64,000 nucleotides of DNA, taken from an alpha proteobacterium AAP38 (GTDB lineage: Bacteria; Pseudomonadota; Alphaproteobacteria; Azospirillales; Azospirillaceae). Location of the stretch: assembly GCA_001296005.1 (NCBI GenBank), contig LJHR01000009.1, positions 310,001-374,000 on the forward strand, read 5' to 3'. Positions 46,819 through 55,406 of this stretch are shown here, piece by piece (the stretch's first letter is position 1; each line of letters starts with the position of its first letter). Both the position numbers and the translations under genes were made by a program. Below the pieces are notes generated by a model, which searched no databases, was not told the origin of the DNA, and saw only the letters and a list, made by a program, of their open reading frames with translations.

Positions 46819-47829
46819 ATGGCGGCACCGATCAAGATGGCGGACATTGCCCGGATGGCGGGCGTGTCGGTTTCCACGGTTTCCCGCGCGCTGGCCGGCA
46901 GCGCCCTGGTGCCACAGGCCAAGCGTGAGGAGATCCTGGCCCTGGCGCAGGAGCAGGGCTATGTCATCAATGAACAGGCCCGCAATCTGCGCCTGAAGAA
47001 GACCCGCACCATCGGTGTCGTCATCCCGCTGGGCCATGAGGTGGGGCAGCTGATTTCCGACCCGTTCTTCATCGAGCTGCTGGGAAGGCTGGCCGATGAG
47101 ATCACGGCGCGCGATTATAATGTGCTGCTGACCAAGGTGGCGCGGCCGGAGCCGGGGTGGCAGGACCGGCTGATCCAGTCGCAGAAGGCCGACGGCCTGA
47201 TCGTCATCGGGCAGAGCGATCAGCATGAGGCGTTGAACGCGGTGGCCCGCACCTATCTGCCGCTGGTCGTCTGGGGCGCGCATCTGCCCAGCCAGCTTTA
47301 CTGTTCGGTCGGGTCCGACAATATCGGCGGCGCGCGGCTGGCGGTTGAGCATCTTGTGCAGAAGGGAAGGCGGCGTATCGCCTTTCTGGGCGTGCCCGAC
47401 CTGCCGGAGGTGGGGTTGCGCTATGACGGCTATCGCCGCGCCCTGGCCGCCGCCGGCATTGCGGAGGACCCGGCCCTGCTGGCGCCCGCGCATTTCACCG
47501 TCGATACCGCCTATGACACGGTGCGCGGGTTGATCGACAGCAAGGTGCCGTTCGATGCCATCTTTGCCGTGTCGGACGTGATCGCCATCGCGGCCATCAA
47601 GGCGCTGAACGCCGCCGGCCTGCGCGTGCCCGACGATGTGGCCGTGGTCGGGTTCGACGATATCACCATCGCCGCCTATGTCAGCCCGGCCCTGACCAGT
47701 GTGCGCCAGGATCTGGCGCGCGGGGCCAAGGTGATGATCGACCTGCTGTTCCGCCGGATGGAGGGGGAGAACACGCCCTCCGCCACCATGCCGGCGGAAC
47801 TGGTTATCAGGAAGTCGTGCGGGAGTTAG
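46819..47829 (+). CDS. LacI family transcriptional regulator of the sucrose region
   Basis: 336 residues: N-terminal helix-turn-helix (MADIARMAGVSVSTVSRALAG) with hinge RNLRLKKTRTIGVVIP, then a periplasmic-binding-protein-like sugar domain with GLIVIGQSDQHEAL and VAVVGFDDITIAAYVSPALT. ATG at 46819 is preferred over GTG at 46813 because of ribosome-site spacing. It is convergent with the symporter, whose promoter and that of the TonB-amylosucrase-fructokinase genes carry matching CG-centred operators. Inference: repressor relieved by sucrose or a product. Confidence 0.88.
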   Translation: MAAPIKMADIARMAGVSVSTVSRALAGSALVPQAKREEILALAQEQGYVINEQARNLRLKKTRTIGVVIPLGHEVGQLISDPFFIELLGRLADEITARDYNVLLTKVARPEPGWQDRLIQSQKADGLIVIGQSDQHEALNAVARTYLPLVVWGAHLPSQLYCSVGSDNIGGARLAVEHLVQKGRRRIAFLGVPDLPEVGLRYDGYRRALAAAGIAEDPALLAPAHFTVDTAYDTVRGLIDSKVPFDAIFAVSDVIAIAAIKALNAAGLRVPDDVAVVGFDDITIAAYVSPALTSVRQDLARGAKVMIDLLFRRMEGENTPSATMPAELVIRKSCGS

Positions 47830-47909
47830 CTTTCGTTCCTCACGCGCCGGCGCCGCATCCGCGGCTTGGCTTACGCGGCATGTGCCGCGCGGCGGCGGTC
47901 GCCGCCGGT

Positions 47910-47935
47910 GGGGCTTCCGGCAAACCGGAAGCCCC
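47910..47935. terminator. Hairpin between convergent lacI-type gene and symporter
   Basis: Perfect 11-bp stem GGGGCTTCCGG/CCGGAAGCCCC with a CAAA loop (47910-47920 with 47925-47935), five bases past the symporter stop. No T tract on either side. Confidence 0.6.
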
Positions 47936-47940
47936 CCTGT

Positions 47941-49533
47941 TTACCGGAACACCCACACAATCACCGCCGTCAGGGCCAGCAGCGCCACCGCCTGTACGCG
48001 GTAATTCTGCCAGAGGGGCTGACCCGCCAAGGACCGTGTTTCGGCGTCGAAATCGGCGCGGGTCCACATCAGGGTTTCGGTTTTTTCCCGCTGCGGCGGC
48101 GGGGTAACTAGGCTGGCGATGATGACGGCGGCCAGGGAGCAGGCGAACAGCAGGGTAGCGGCCAGCAGGAAATGCAGCTGGATCGAACCCGACATCTGGA
48201 TGCCGTAGAACAGATAGCCGCCGACCAGCAGGCCCACGACCACACCGGCCCGCGCGCCGGCGACATTGGCGCGGCGCCAGAAGATGCCGGCCAGGAACAG
48301 GGCGACCACGGGCGGCACGGCATAGGCCAGGACGGCCTGCAGATACTGCCACAGCGTGTCGGTCATCGTCTCCACCACGGGCACCCAGGCCACCGACAGC
48401 ACCATGAAGCACAGCGTCGTGACACGGCCGATGCGGACCAGTGACGCCTGTGACACGTCGGGCCGGAAGCGACGCACGAAATCCATGGTGACCAGGGTGG
48501 AGGCGGAATTAAACGTGCTGGCGATGGACGACATGATGGCGGCCAGGAAGCCGGCCACAACAATGCCGATGATGCCGACGGGCAGCAGGTCGAAGATCAA
48601 GGTGGGATAGACCAGATCCGGGCGTTCCAGATTGGGATACATCAGGATGGCGGCAGAACCCGGCAGCACCATCAAGAACAGCACCGGCAGTTTCAGCAGG
48701 CCCGCAAACAGGCTGCCCCAGCGGCCATGGTTCAGGTCCTTGGCGGACAGAACCCGCTGTACCATGAACTGGTTGGTGCACCAGAAATACAGGCCGATCA
48801 GGGGCACGCCGGTGATCAGCCCGGTCCAGGGCAGGGACGGGTCGTCGGCGGGGCGGATCAGGCTCATCTTCTGTGCCTCCACCCCGGCCATCACGGCATC
48901 CCAGCCGCCGGCCTTGTCAAAAGCGAAAACGGCCACGAACACCGAGGCACCGCACAGGATCACGGCCTGCACCACCTCTGTCACCAGCACGGCCTTCAAC
49001 CCGCCCGCCGCCGTATAGGCACCGGCGGCTAGCGCCAGCAGGCCCGCGATCTGCCACAGTGGCACGCCGGGGAAGATCAACTTGAACATCAAGGCCCCGC
49101 CAAACAGCGTGCCGGCGGTGTCCACCACGATGTTCAGGAAGATGGTCAGGCCGGAGAAATACAACCGGATGGAGCCGTCGAACCGGCGCTCCAGGAATTC
49201 CGGCATCGTATAAACCTGACTGCGCAGGATGACGGGCAGCAGGAACAGGCAGAAAAAGACCAGCACGACACTGGCCATCCATTCATAATTATAGACGGCA
49301 ATGCCCGTGGCATAGGCCGCCCCCGCCAACCCGATCAGGGTGGTCGACGAAATGTTGGACGCCAGCAGCGCCAGCCCGATGGTGGGCCAGGTCGAACTGC
49401 GCGCCGCCAGGAAATAATCCGTGGCCGTGCGCGATTGCCGCGAGGCGTAAAGCCCCAGTGCGACAATGGCCACCAGATAAAGCCCGATAATCCCCGCATC
49501 CAGCGTTGAGAGCTGGCCAAACCCGTCACTCAT
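47941..49533 (-). CDS. Sodium:solute symporter, SGLT-like sugar transporter
   Basis: 530-residue inner-membrane protein of the SSS family with about 13-14 hydrophobic helices: DAGIIGLYLVAIVALGLYAS, the sodium-site region SNISSTTLIGLAGAAYATG, and the SSS signature around GIIGIVVAGFLAAIMSSIAS. SSS sugar transporters often serve glucose, galactose or fructose. With amylosucrase and fructokinase in the same putative regulon, sucrose or fructose is the best guess. A LacI-type operator lies 78 bp upstream of its start. Confidence 0.9.
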   Translation of the reverse strand: MSDGFGQLSTLDAGIIGLYLVAIVALGLYASRQSRTATDYFLAARSSTWPTIGLALLASNISSTTLIGLAGAAYATGIAVYNYEWMASVVLVFFCLFLLPVILRSQVYTMPEFLERRFDGSIRLYFSGLTIFLNIVVDTAGTLFGGALMFKLIFPGVPLWQIAGLLALAAGAYTAAGGLKAVLVTEVVQAVILCGASVFVAVFAFDKAGGWDAVMAGVEAQKMSLIRPADDPSLPWTGLITGVPLIGLYFWCTNQFMVQRVLSAKDLNHGRWGSLFAGLLKLPVLFLMVLPGSAAILMYPNLERPDLVYPTLIFDLLPVGIIGIVVAGFLAAIMSSIASTFNSASTLVTMDFVRRFRPDVSQASLVRIGRVTTLCFMVLSVAWVPVVETMTDTLWQYLQAVLAYAVPPVVALFLAGIFWRRANVAGARAGVVVGLLVGGYLFYGIQMSGSIQLHFLLAATLLFACSLAAVIIASLVTPPPQREKTETLMWTRADFDAETRSLAGQPLWQNYRVQAVALLALTAVIVWVFR

Positions 49534-49610
49534 GCACGCATCCTCCCCGGATCGACTTATAGGGCGGTTTCGCCCGATGTTGAGGGGATCATACGCTGGG
49601 TTTTAGGGTT

Positions 49611-49626
49611 TTGCAAACGATTGCAA
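49611..49626. promoter_or_regulatory. LacI-type operator before the symporter
   Basis: TTGCAAACGATTGCAA: perfect 6-bp inverted arms around a central CG, the LacI-family form. Matching copies occur at 55171 and 55303 before the TonB receptor. Confidence 0.82.
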
Positions 49627-49726
49627 GGCGTGGTCCGCTATTTCGCCTTTCGGTTAGGTACGAACCAGTTTATTCTCGCTTTGGTCAGGAAGTGGGGTAA
49701 CCGCGTTTACGGAACGGAGACGACAG

Positions 49727-50410
49727 ATGGTCTGGCCCTATGTCTTAGGTTTGCTTGCTGGTGGCATTGTGTATCTAGCCGGAAAGTCGATTGCCGACAG
49801 TTGGGGTGGGATACAGAAAGAGAATAAGGGTAAAAATCTTGCTGTACTGGGGCCAAGGGATTCTGGTAAGACTACGCTAGTTAAGTTTCTGCTTAATGGT
49901 GAGATATCGGAAGAGTATGTTGCCACTGCGAAACCCGAGAAATTCAGCGGAAGGAAGCTGAAACTTAAAGATCTTGAATTAGTGATCAATGACACCATTG
50001 ATGTCCCCGGTGACATTCGATCCCACGATGACTGGGCGAGATTGTACATGTATGCAGACATCGCCCTCTACCTTGTAGACGCGAGCAGGATTGATACTGG
50101 TGACGAAAAGTATGAGGCTACGGTACGCGGCGAGATGCGGCATATCGGGGAATGGTTCAACGAACGCAAGGATAAACCACCACGGTTCTTCCTAGTTGCT
50201 ACCCATTGCGATCTGATTCCCGAATACGTTGTACTCCCGGGCGCGAGAAAAGCAGAATTTACGGACGCGCTTTGGGGGAAATCGGTGATGCAGGACCTTA
50301 TCCTCTACGGACAGGGGACAAAGAACGTGAAATGCGTCGCCGGAAGCCTGAAAGGCCAGAATGAGATTGAGCGCCTTGTTGGCGACATCTTTCGTCAGGT
50401 GACGGCATGA
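49727..50410 (+). CDS. Membrane-anchored small GTPase, first gene of an unknown module
   Basis: 227 residues: transmembrane helix about 3-20 (WPYVLGLLAGGIVYLAG), then a P-loop GTPase domain. G1 is GPRDSGKTT (42-50), G3 DVPGD (92-96) and G4 reads ATHCD (158-162), where THCD stands in for NKxD. The family resembles Ras-like/Arf-like bacterial GTPases. DNA is lower in G+C than surroundings (26 of 60 bases at 49921). Its stop overlaps the next start (ATGA). A GGAG site precedes the ATG. Specific role unknown. Confidence 0.83.
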   Translation: MVWPYVLGLLAGGIVYLAGKSIADSWGGIQKENKGKNLAVLGPRDSGKTTLVKFLLNGEISEEYVATAKPEKFSGRKLKLKDLELVINDTIDVPGDIRSHDDWARLYMYADIALYLVDASRIDTGDEKYEATVRGEMRHIGEWFNERKDKPPRFFLVATHCDLIPEYVVLPGARKAEFTDALWGKSVMQDLILYGQGTKNVKCVAGSLKGQNEIERLVGDIFRQVTA

Positions 50411-50910
50411 TTGGTCCAATGAGTTTCAAGGCGCAGGCACTCGACAATACCTCTCCAGATCATTACCAGATCGACAATGAGCTTCTTACCGATGACGACG
50501 AAGCTCGATGTCGGCAGGTAACGAAGGCGATTTCTGAGGTCGCTCTTGAAGGGAAGCGATCCCTGAAGGCCGACGGTGCAGAACTAATCACTGACCGCCT
50601 ACGCTTTCTGGTGCAGGTCTATTCTGAGCAGTCAGACCGGTCGGGGCGTCGCGCTCCCATCCTCTGCTGTGGTGAGCTTGACCGTGAAGACGATCTTTGG
50701 GCAGAGCGTCGGGTGATCATCGATGCAATCCAAAGCTTTGCAGCAAAGATAGGTCGCACAGTTGAGCGTCGGCATATTCAGGCCATAGAGAACGAGTTAG
50801 CCAGAAAAGAAAAATTCAAAAAGCGACAAATGTCTTTCGTTCTTCTAATTGCAGCCTTTCTCACCTCGGTGGTCCTGTTTGTGTGGCGTCTCTGGCTAAA
50901 CCGACAGTGA
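50407..50910 (+). CDS. Tail-anchored membrane protein of the GTPase module
   Basis: 167 residues: a soluble helical region (LTDDDEARCRQVTKAISEV; RRVIIDAIQSFAAKIG) and a charged probable coiled coil (about 115-140), ending in one transmembrane helix (about 142-160, SFVLLIAAFLTSVVLFVWR). Both this and the GTPase would be held at the membrane with cytoplasmic domains. It overlaps the GTPase gene by 4 bp, indicating coupled translation. No catalytic motif or known family recognised. Confidence 0.8.
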   Translation: MIGPMSFKAQALDNTSPDHYQIDNELLTDDDEARCRQVTKAISEVALEGKRSLKADGAELITDRLRFLVQVYSEQSDRSGRRAPILCCGELDREDDLWAERRVIIDAIQSFAAKIGRTVERRHIQAIENELARKEKFKKRQMSFVLLIAAFLTSVVLFVWRLWLNRQ

Positions 50911-50964
50911 CTATCAATTTATATTTGGTAAATCCGATATTGTTCCAAGGGAGGGACAAGGACG

Positions 50965-51732
50965 ATGGGTGCATTTCCCGAAGATCCAAGCAGCCGCCGT
51001 GCGGTGCTCGTGCTTGAGCAACATGATATAAACAACTTCTCGCGTAAGGGGGAAACGCAGTACCTGACAGATACCCAGACGCATGTGCTTGTGTACCCGG
51101 TCGTTGGAGGCTACGACAATCAAGCGTTGGCCAACATTCTGGATGCTGGGCTAAACCGCCCGCGTACTGTTCTGATTCAGAGTCCATTTGACTTGGACGT
51201 GTACGTAGAAGCCACGGAAGCCATTGAGAAGTTTGCCCTAGCCAAGCATATGTTCCTCTCGAATTTCTGCCAGCTTCTCGGAGCCACGAGGGTTTCGGTC
51301 ACCCAAATGGACATTGTTACGAACAGCAATGTTCAGACCCTGAAGGCTAATGGCGGACGTCTGGTTGCTTCTGCCGAAGTCAGTGTGGAAAGAACAGCTG
51401 ACGATAGCTTGTGTTCGCAGCTCAACTTAGTAGATGAGTACGCGGGCGGCAATCCAGACGTGGAGGCGGCGGAGAAGCTGTTGCGGTCCACCCGTTTGTC
51501 TGGCGACCCAAACATGCGGTCGCTGCTTCAGGCACGTAAGGCCGTCGGTAACTCGCTTATCAGGCGCACGCTCACTGTCAACCTTTCGACCGAAGCCAAT
51601 AAGAACCTGAAGGTGATCGGCCGCCTGAATCTGCCGACGGCGACCTTTGGGGTCGAGTACGCGGGAGAAAATAAGCAGACCAAGGAGTATAGGCTCACAT
51701 TGGAAGTTCTCTTTCCGGGAGCACCTGAATAA
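50965..51732 (+). CDS. Soluble protein of unknown function, third gene of the GTPase module
   Basis: 255 residues without signal or membrane helix. Beginning RRAVLVLEQHDINNFSRKGE, with YPVVGGYDNQALANILDAG and a C-terminal beta-rich part (LKVIGRLNLPTATFGVEYAG). I recognise no domain. It starts 54 bp after the tail-anchored protein behind an AAGGGAGGGACAAGGACG site, same strand, same intermediate base composition, so it belongs to the same acquired unit. Confidence 0.78.
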   Translation: MGAFPEDPSSRRAVLVLEQHDINNFSRKGETQYLTDTQTHVLVYPVVGGYDNQALANILDAGLNRPRTVLIQSPFDLDVYVEATEAIEKFALAKHMFLSNFCQLLGATRVSVTQMDIVTNSNVQTLKANGGRLVASAEVSVERTADDSLCSQLNLVDEYAGGNPDVEAAEKLLRSTRLSGDPNMRSLLQARKAVGNSLIRRTLTVNLSTEANKNLKVIGRLNLPTATFGVEYAGENKQTKEYRLTLEVLFPGAPE

Positions 51733-51941
51733 TCAGGCCCAAGGGAGTGGTGGGCATATATAAATTTCGCTTCCATCCGCCAAAAGCCGTCATCCGCTTG
51801 CAATTGAACGTATAGACACTCCAATCAATACCAACAACCTCATATCCCCTACACCCATCCCCCATTGCCCAACTCCCCCGTTCATGCAATTCTGCGGCGA
51901 AATCAGGCCCTTCTGGGCCGCGCATGCGACGGGGGAAGAGC

Positions 51942-54008
51942 ATGGGGAAGCGTAAGGCGCTGTTGACGGCGTTGCCGTTGCTGGCAGTCGGTTTGGTGCT
52001 GGCGGGGTGTGGGGCGGATAAGGGGTATGTGCAGGTGGGGAGCAATCCTGCCGGCAAGCTGCCCGTGCCGCAATGGACCTCCGTGCCGGATACGGGCAAG
52101 GTGGCGGAGCTGGCGCCCGGCTGGGATGGCTGGCCGGCCTGGTGGGGGGTGGATCAGGGTTGGTCGGCGGCGCAGCGCCGCGCCTTCTGGTTCACGCCGC
52201 AAGGGTCGTGGATGGTGCCCTATGGCTGGCTGGTCGTGGTGGAGCAGGCGGGCGGCACGGAGCGGTTCATTGCGCCGGCCAATATGGAACGGCTGGGCTA
52301 TATCCCCGCGCAGAAGGATGTGTGGAATCCGGAGGCGCTGCCCATCGGGTTCACGGTCACGCCGGGGATGAAGGGGGCCGATGGCGCGCCGGGCATGGCC
52401 TGGGCCGGGCCGAACTGTGCCGCGTGCCATACCAACAAGCTGGATTACCAGGGCAAGTCGCTGATCATCGATGGTGCGCCATCGCTGGGCGATTTCTATC
52501 GCTTCAATGCGGAGCTGCTGGACGCGCTGCTGGTCACCTCCGAAACGCCGGAGAAGTTTGACCGGTTTGTCGCGTCCCTGGTGTCCAAGGGATTCCTGCC
52601 TGCCGACACACCGGATGCGCGCAACAATCTGAAAGGCCAGATGGCCGAACATCAGATGTGGCTGTCGGAATATCTGCGCCGGAACCTGTGTGGCAGCCAT
52701 AACAGCAAGGAATGCCCCGTCGATGAACGGGTGGGTACCGATACCTATGGCGCCTATCAGGCCAAGAACGAGAATTTGAAGGCGGGTCTGCGCGCCCTGG
52801 CACCCGAGGCCCGGGCCCAGGCCGATGCGGTGATCCGCGAGAAATATGTACCGCTGCCCGGCAATGGCCGCATCGATGCCATCGGCGCGATTTTCAATCA
52901 GGTTTCCGGTTTCAATATCGCGGTCGATCAGGCCAATTACTCGCCGTCCAACGCGCCCGTCAGCTATCCGTTCCTGTGGGGGGCGCCGCAGTCGGACGTG
53001 GTGCAGTGGAATGGCTTTGCGCCCAACAAATCCGTGCTGGGGCTGGGCGTCGGCCCGCTGGCCCGCAATGTGGGTGAGGTGCTAGGCGTTTATGGCCGCA
53101 TCCGCGTGACGGCCAAGGACCCGTCGCAATGGACCACGCCGGACGGCACGTTTGGGACCGTGCCGGGCAAGGACCCGCGCTTTGGCTATGCCTCCACGGT
53201 GCTGACCGACAATCTGGGCCATATTGAGAACTGGCTGTCCAGCTTGCGCTCACCCCCCTGGCCGGAAAGCATCCTGCCGGCGATTGACAAGGAATTGGCG
53301 GCCAAGGGTGGCAAGATCTATCGCGGGGAAACGCCCGATGGCGTGAACTGCGTCCTGTGCCATCAGGTCATCGCGCGCGACAAGCAGGGAAATGATTATC
53401 AGGCGACCCTGATCCAGACATCGGTGATCGGCACCGATCCGGGCATGGCCGACAATTTCCTGCTGCGCATGAACAAGGCCACGGGGCTGGCCTGGGAAAG
53501 CGGCAAGCTGGAAGGGCAGAAGCCGATCAGCCCGCTGCTGTTCTGGCAGAAGGCTTATGGCGACACGCTGGGCAACCGGGGCGACGCGCTGACCACGCAG
53601 GTGGTGGGGGTGCTGACGTCGGATTTCAGCGAGACCATCGCCGCCGGCCGCCTGTCCAAGACCTATACCGGGTCGTTTGACGACAAGGCGGATCAACGGT
53701 CGTACAAGGCGCGGCCCCTGACGGGCATCTGGGCCACGGCCCCCTATCTGCATAATGGCTCGGTGCCGAACCTTGCCGCCTTGCTGATGGACGAGACGAA
53801 GCGGCCCACCAAGTTCCATGTCGGCAGCCGGGAGTTCGACCCGGTCCATGTCGGCTATCAGACGGGGCCGGACGCGAACCGCCCGACCTATGAATATGAC
53901 ACGGGCTTTCCCGGCAACCTGAATTCCGGTCATTCCGGCAAGCTTTATGGCACAGAGCTGTCGGACCCGGACAAGCAGGCGCTGATCGAATTCTTGAAGA
54001 CGCTGTAA
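51942..54008 (+). CDS. Dihaem cytochrome c lipoprotein, peroxidase/RoxA-like family
   Basis: 688-residue exported protein. Lipobox at LVLAGC (Cys23) marks a lipoprotein. Two covalent haem sites are present: CAACH at 159-163 and CVLCH at 470-474. The length and the spacing resemble the di-haem cytochrome c peroxidase superfamily that includes rubber oxygenase RoxA, and the C-terminal part has APYLHNGSVPNLAALL typical of MauG/CcpA-like haem domains. Start 51942 follows a GGGGGAAGAG site; the ATG at 51924 lacks one. Paired with a catalase-like lipoprotein 15 bp downstream. Substrate unknown. Confidence 0.85.
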   Translation: MGKRKALLTALPLLAVGLVLAGCGADKGYVQVGSNPAGKLPVPQWTSVPDTGKVAELAPGWDGWPAWWGVDQGWSAAQRRAFWFTPQGSWMVPYGWLVVVEQAGGTERFIAPANMERLGYIPAQKDVWNPEALPIGFTVTPGMKGADGAPGMAWAGPNCAACHTNKLDYQGKSLIIDGAPSLGDFYRFNAELLDALLVTSETPEKFDRFVASLVSKGFLPADTPDARNNLKGQMAEHQMWLSEYLRRNLCGSHNSKECPVDERVGTDTYGAYQAKNENLKAGLRALAPEARAQADAVIREKYVPLPGNGRIDAIGAIFNQVSGFNIAVDQANYSPSNAPVSYPFLWGAPQSDVVQWNGFAPNKSVLGLGVGPLARNVGEVLGVYGRIRVTAKDPSQWTTPDGTFGTVPGKDPRFGYASTVLTDNLGHIENWLSSLRSPPWPESILPAIDKELAAKGGKIYRGETPDGVNCVLCHQVIARDKQGNDYQATLIQTSVIGTDPGMADNFLLRMNKATGLAWESGKLEGQKPISPLLFWQKAYGDTLGNRGDALTTQVVGVLTSDFSETIAAGRLSKTYTGSFDDKADQRSYKARPLTGIWATAPYLHNGSVPNLAALLMDETKRPTKFHVGSREFDPVHVGYQTGPDANRPTYEYDTGFPGNLNSGHSGKLYGTELSDPDKQALIEFLKTL

Positions 54009-54023
54009 GGCCGGGGGATGCAG

Positions 54024-55160
54024 ATGACCAAACGGTTGAAGGAAGGGTTGTGCCTGGCGGTGGCCGGCATGGCCCTGCTGTCGGGCTGTGCCGAACGGGG
54101 TGATGCCTATTACCGGCCCATCGATCCGGCCACATACCCCGTCGCCAATGGGCCGGGGGAGAAGCTGGCACCGGGGGAGGTGGATGCAGCCGCCCGTGTG
54201 GCCGCCATCATCTATGCCCGTCTGGAGCGCATGTACGCCAATGTGCCGGTGCGCCGCGACGCGCACCCCAAGCCGCATGGCTGCGTCGCCGCCACCTTCA
54301 CCGTGGGCGATGGGGTGCCGGCTTCCCTGCGCCACGGGCTGTTCGCGAACCCCGGCGCGTATCGCGCCGTCATCCGCTATTCCAATTCCAATGAGAATCC
54401 CAACCGCCCCGACTATGACAAGGATGGGCGCGGCATGGCGGTGAAGGTGCTGGGCAGCAGCGAACAGCCGTTGCCCGGTACGCCGCTGGCGGTGGCGCCG
54501 GGGGCGGAGCCGTCGCAGGATTTCATCATGATCAATTTCCCCACCTTCCTGGTGGCGGAGCCCAAGGATTATGAAAAGCTGGTCGGGTACAATGACAGCC
54601 CCAGCAAGGTGACGCAGTGGCTGCTGCCGGTCCTGGTCCCTCTGTCCATCGGGTTGAAGGGCACCATCAATGCCGTGGATGCCACCAGCTCGCTGATCGA
54701 TAACCCGCTGAACACCCGCTACTGGTCCATGGTGCCCTACCAGCTGGGCAGCGGGGCCGACGCGGTGGCCGTGAAATATTCCGCCATGCCGTGCGAACCC
54801 AAACCCGTGGTCATCCCGAAGACCAAGGACTCCAACTATCTGCGCGCCGCCATGGTGGAACAACTGGCCACAGGCGGGGCCTGCATGCGCTTCATGGTGC
54901 AGGTGCGGACCGGCGACATGAGCGTGGAAGACCCGCGCTATGAATGGTCGGAGACGGAAGCGCCGTTCCAGGAGGTGGCGCGGATCGAAATCCCCAAACA
55001 GGATTTCAATACCGAACCGCAGAACGCCGCCTGCGAGGCCAGTTCCTACAACCCCTGGCACGCGCTGCCTGACCATAAGCCGCTGGGCGGGGTGAACCGC
55101 ATGCGCAAGGCGATTTACGAACGCATCTTCGAACTGCGGCGGGAGACGGCGGGGCGGTAG
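54024..55160 (+). CDS. Catalase-family lipoprotein
   Basis: 378 residues, lipobox LLSGC near residue 20. A short catalase-fold domain is recognisable from HPKPHGCVAATFTV (distal His region), AVIRYSNSNENPNRPDYDKDG and DFIMINFPTFLV. The C-terminal NPWHALPDHKPLGGVNRMRK is typical of small SrpA-like catalase homologues. I do not see the RxxxY proximal-tyrosine motif of true catalases. ATG at 54024 is preferred to 54018 because the GGGGG site abuts the latter. Cotranscribed with the dihaem protein; likely acts on peroxides outside the cytoplasm. Confidence 0.8.
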   Translation: MTKRLKEGLCLAVAGMALLSGCAERGDAYYRPIDPATYPVANGPGEKLAPGEVDAAARVAAIIYARLERMYANVPVRRDAHPKPHGCVAATFTVGDGVPASLRHGLFANPGAYRAVIRYSNSNENPNRPDYDKDGRGMAVKVLGSSEQPLPGTPLAVAPGAEPSQDFIMINFPTFLVAEPKDYEKLVGYNDSPSKVTQWLLPVLVPLSIGLKGTINAVDATSSLIDNPLNTRYWSMVPYQLGSGADAVAVKYSAMPCEPKPVVIPKTKDSNYLRAAMVEQLATGGACMRFMVQVRTGDMSVEDPRYEWSETEAPFQEVARIEIPKQDFNTEPQNAACEASSYNPWHALPDHKPLGGVNRMRKAIYERIFELRRETAGR

Positions 55161-55170
55161 TCCTGCTGCA

Positions 55171-55186
55171 ATGCAAACGATTGTAG
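55171..55186. promoter_or_regulatory. LacI-type operator, distal copy before the sucrose TonB receptor
   Basis: ATGCAAACGATTGTAG matches TTGCAAACGATTGCAA at 13 of 16 positions. It is 132 bp from the proximal copy, a spacing compatible with DNA looping. Confidence 0.6.
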
Positions 55187-55302
55187 CTTTGCTGCTACAG
55201 GTCTTGGGCATGAATTTGCTGTCAGGGCTTTGACATCAAGGGGTTTCCACCAGGACGCACCATCGGCCGGTCCAAGATCAGGCTGATTGTGCAAAATCAG
55301 AC

Positions 55303-55318
55303 TTGCAAACGATTGCAG
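55303..55318. promoter_or_regulatory. LacI-type operator, proximal copy before the sucrose TonB receptor
   Basis: TTGCAAACGATTGCAG differs from the symporter operator only in its last base and lies 88 bp before the receptor start. Confidence 0.8.
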
Positions 55319-55406
55319 ATGACTTATTCTCACCCTTGAAGCAAAGGGAAGCCGGATAACGGCGCCCGATTTCTGGCCAAACTGGTCCCAGAGGGAGAGA
55401 ACCCAA

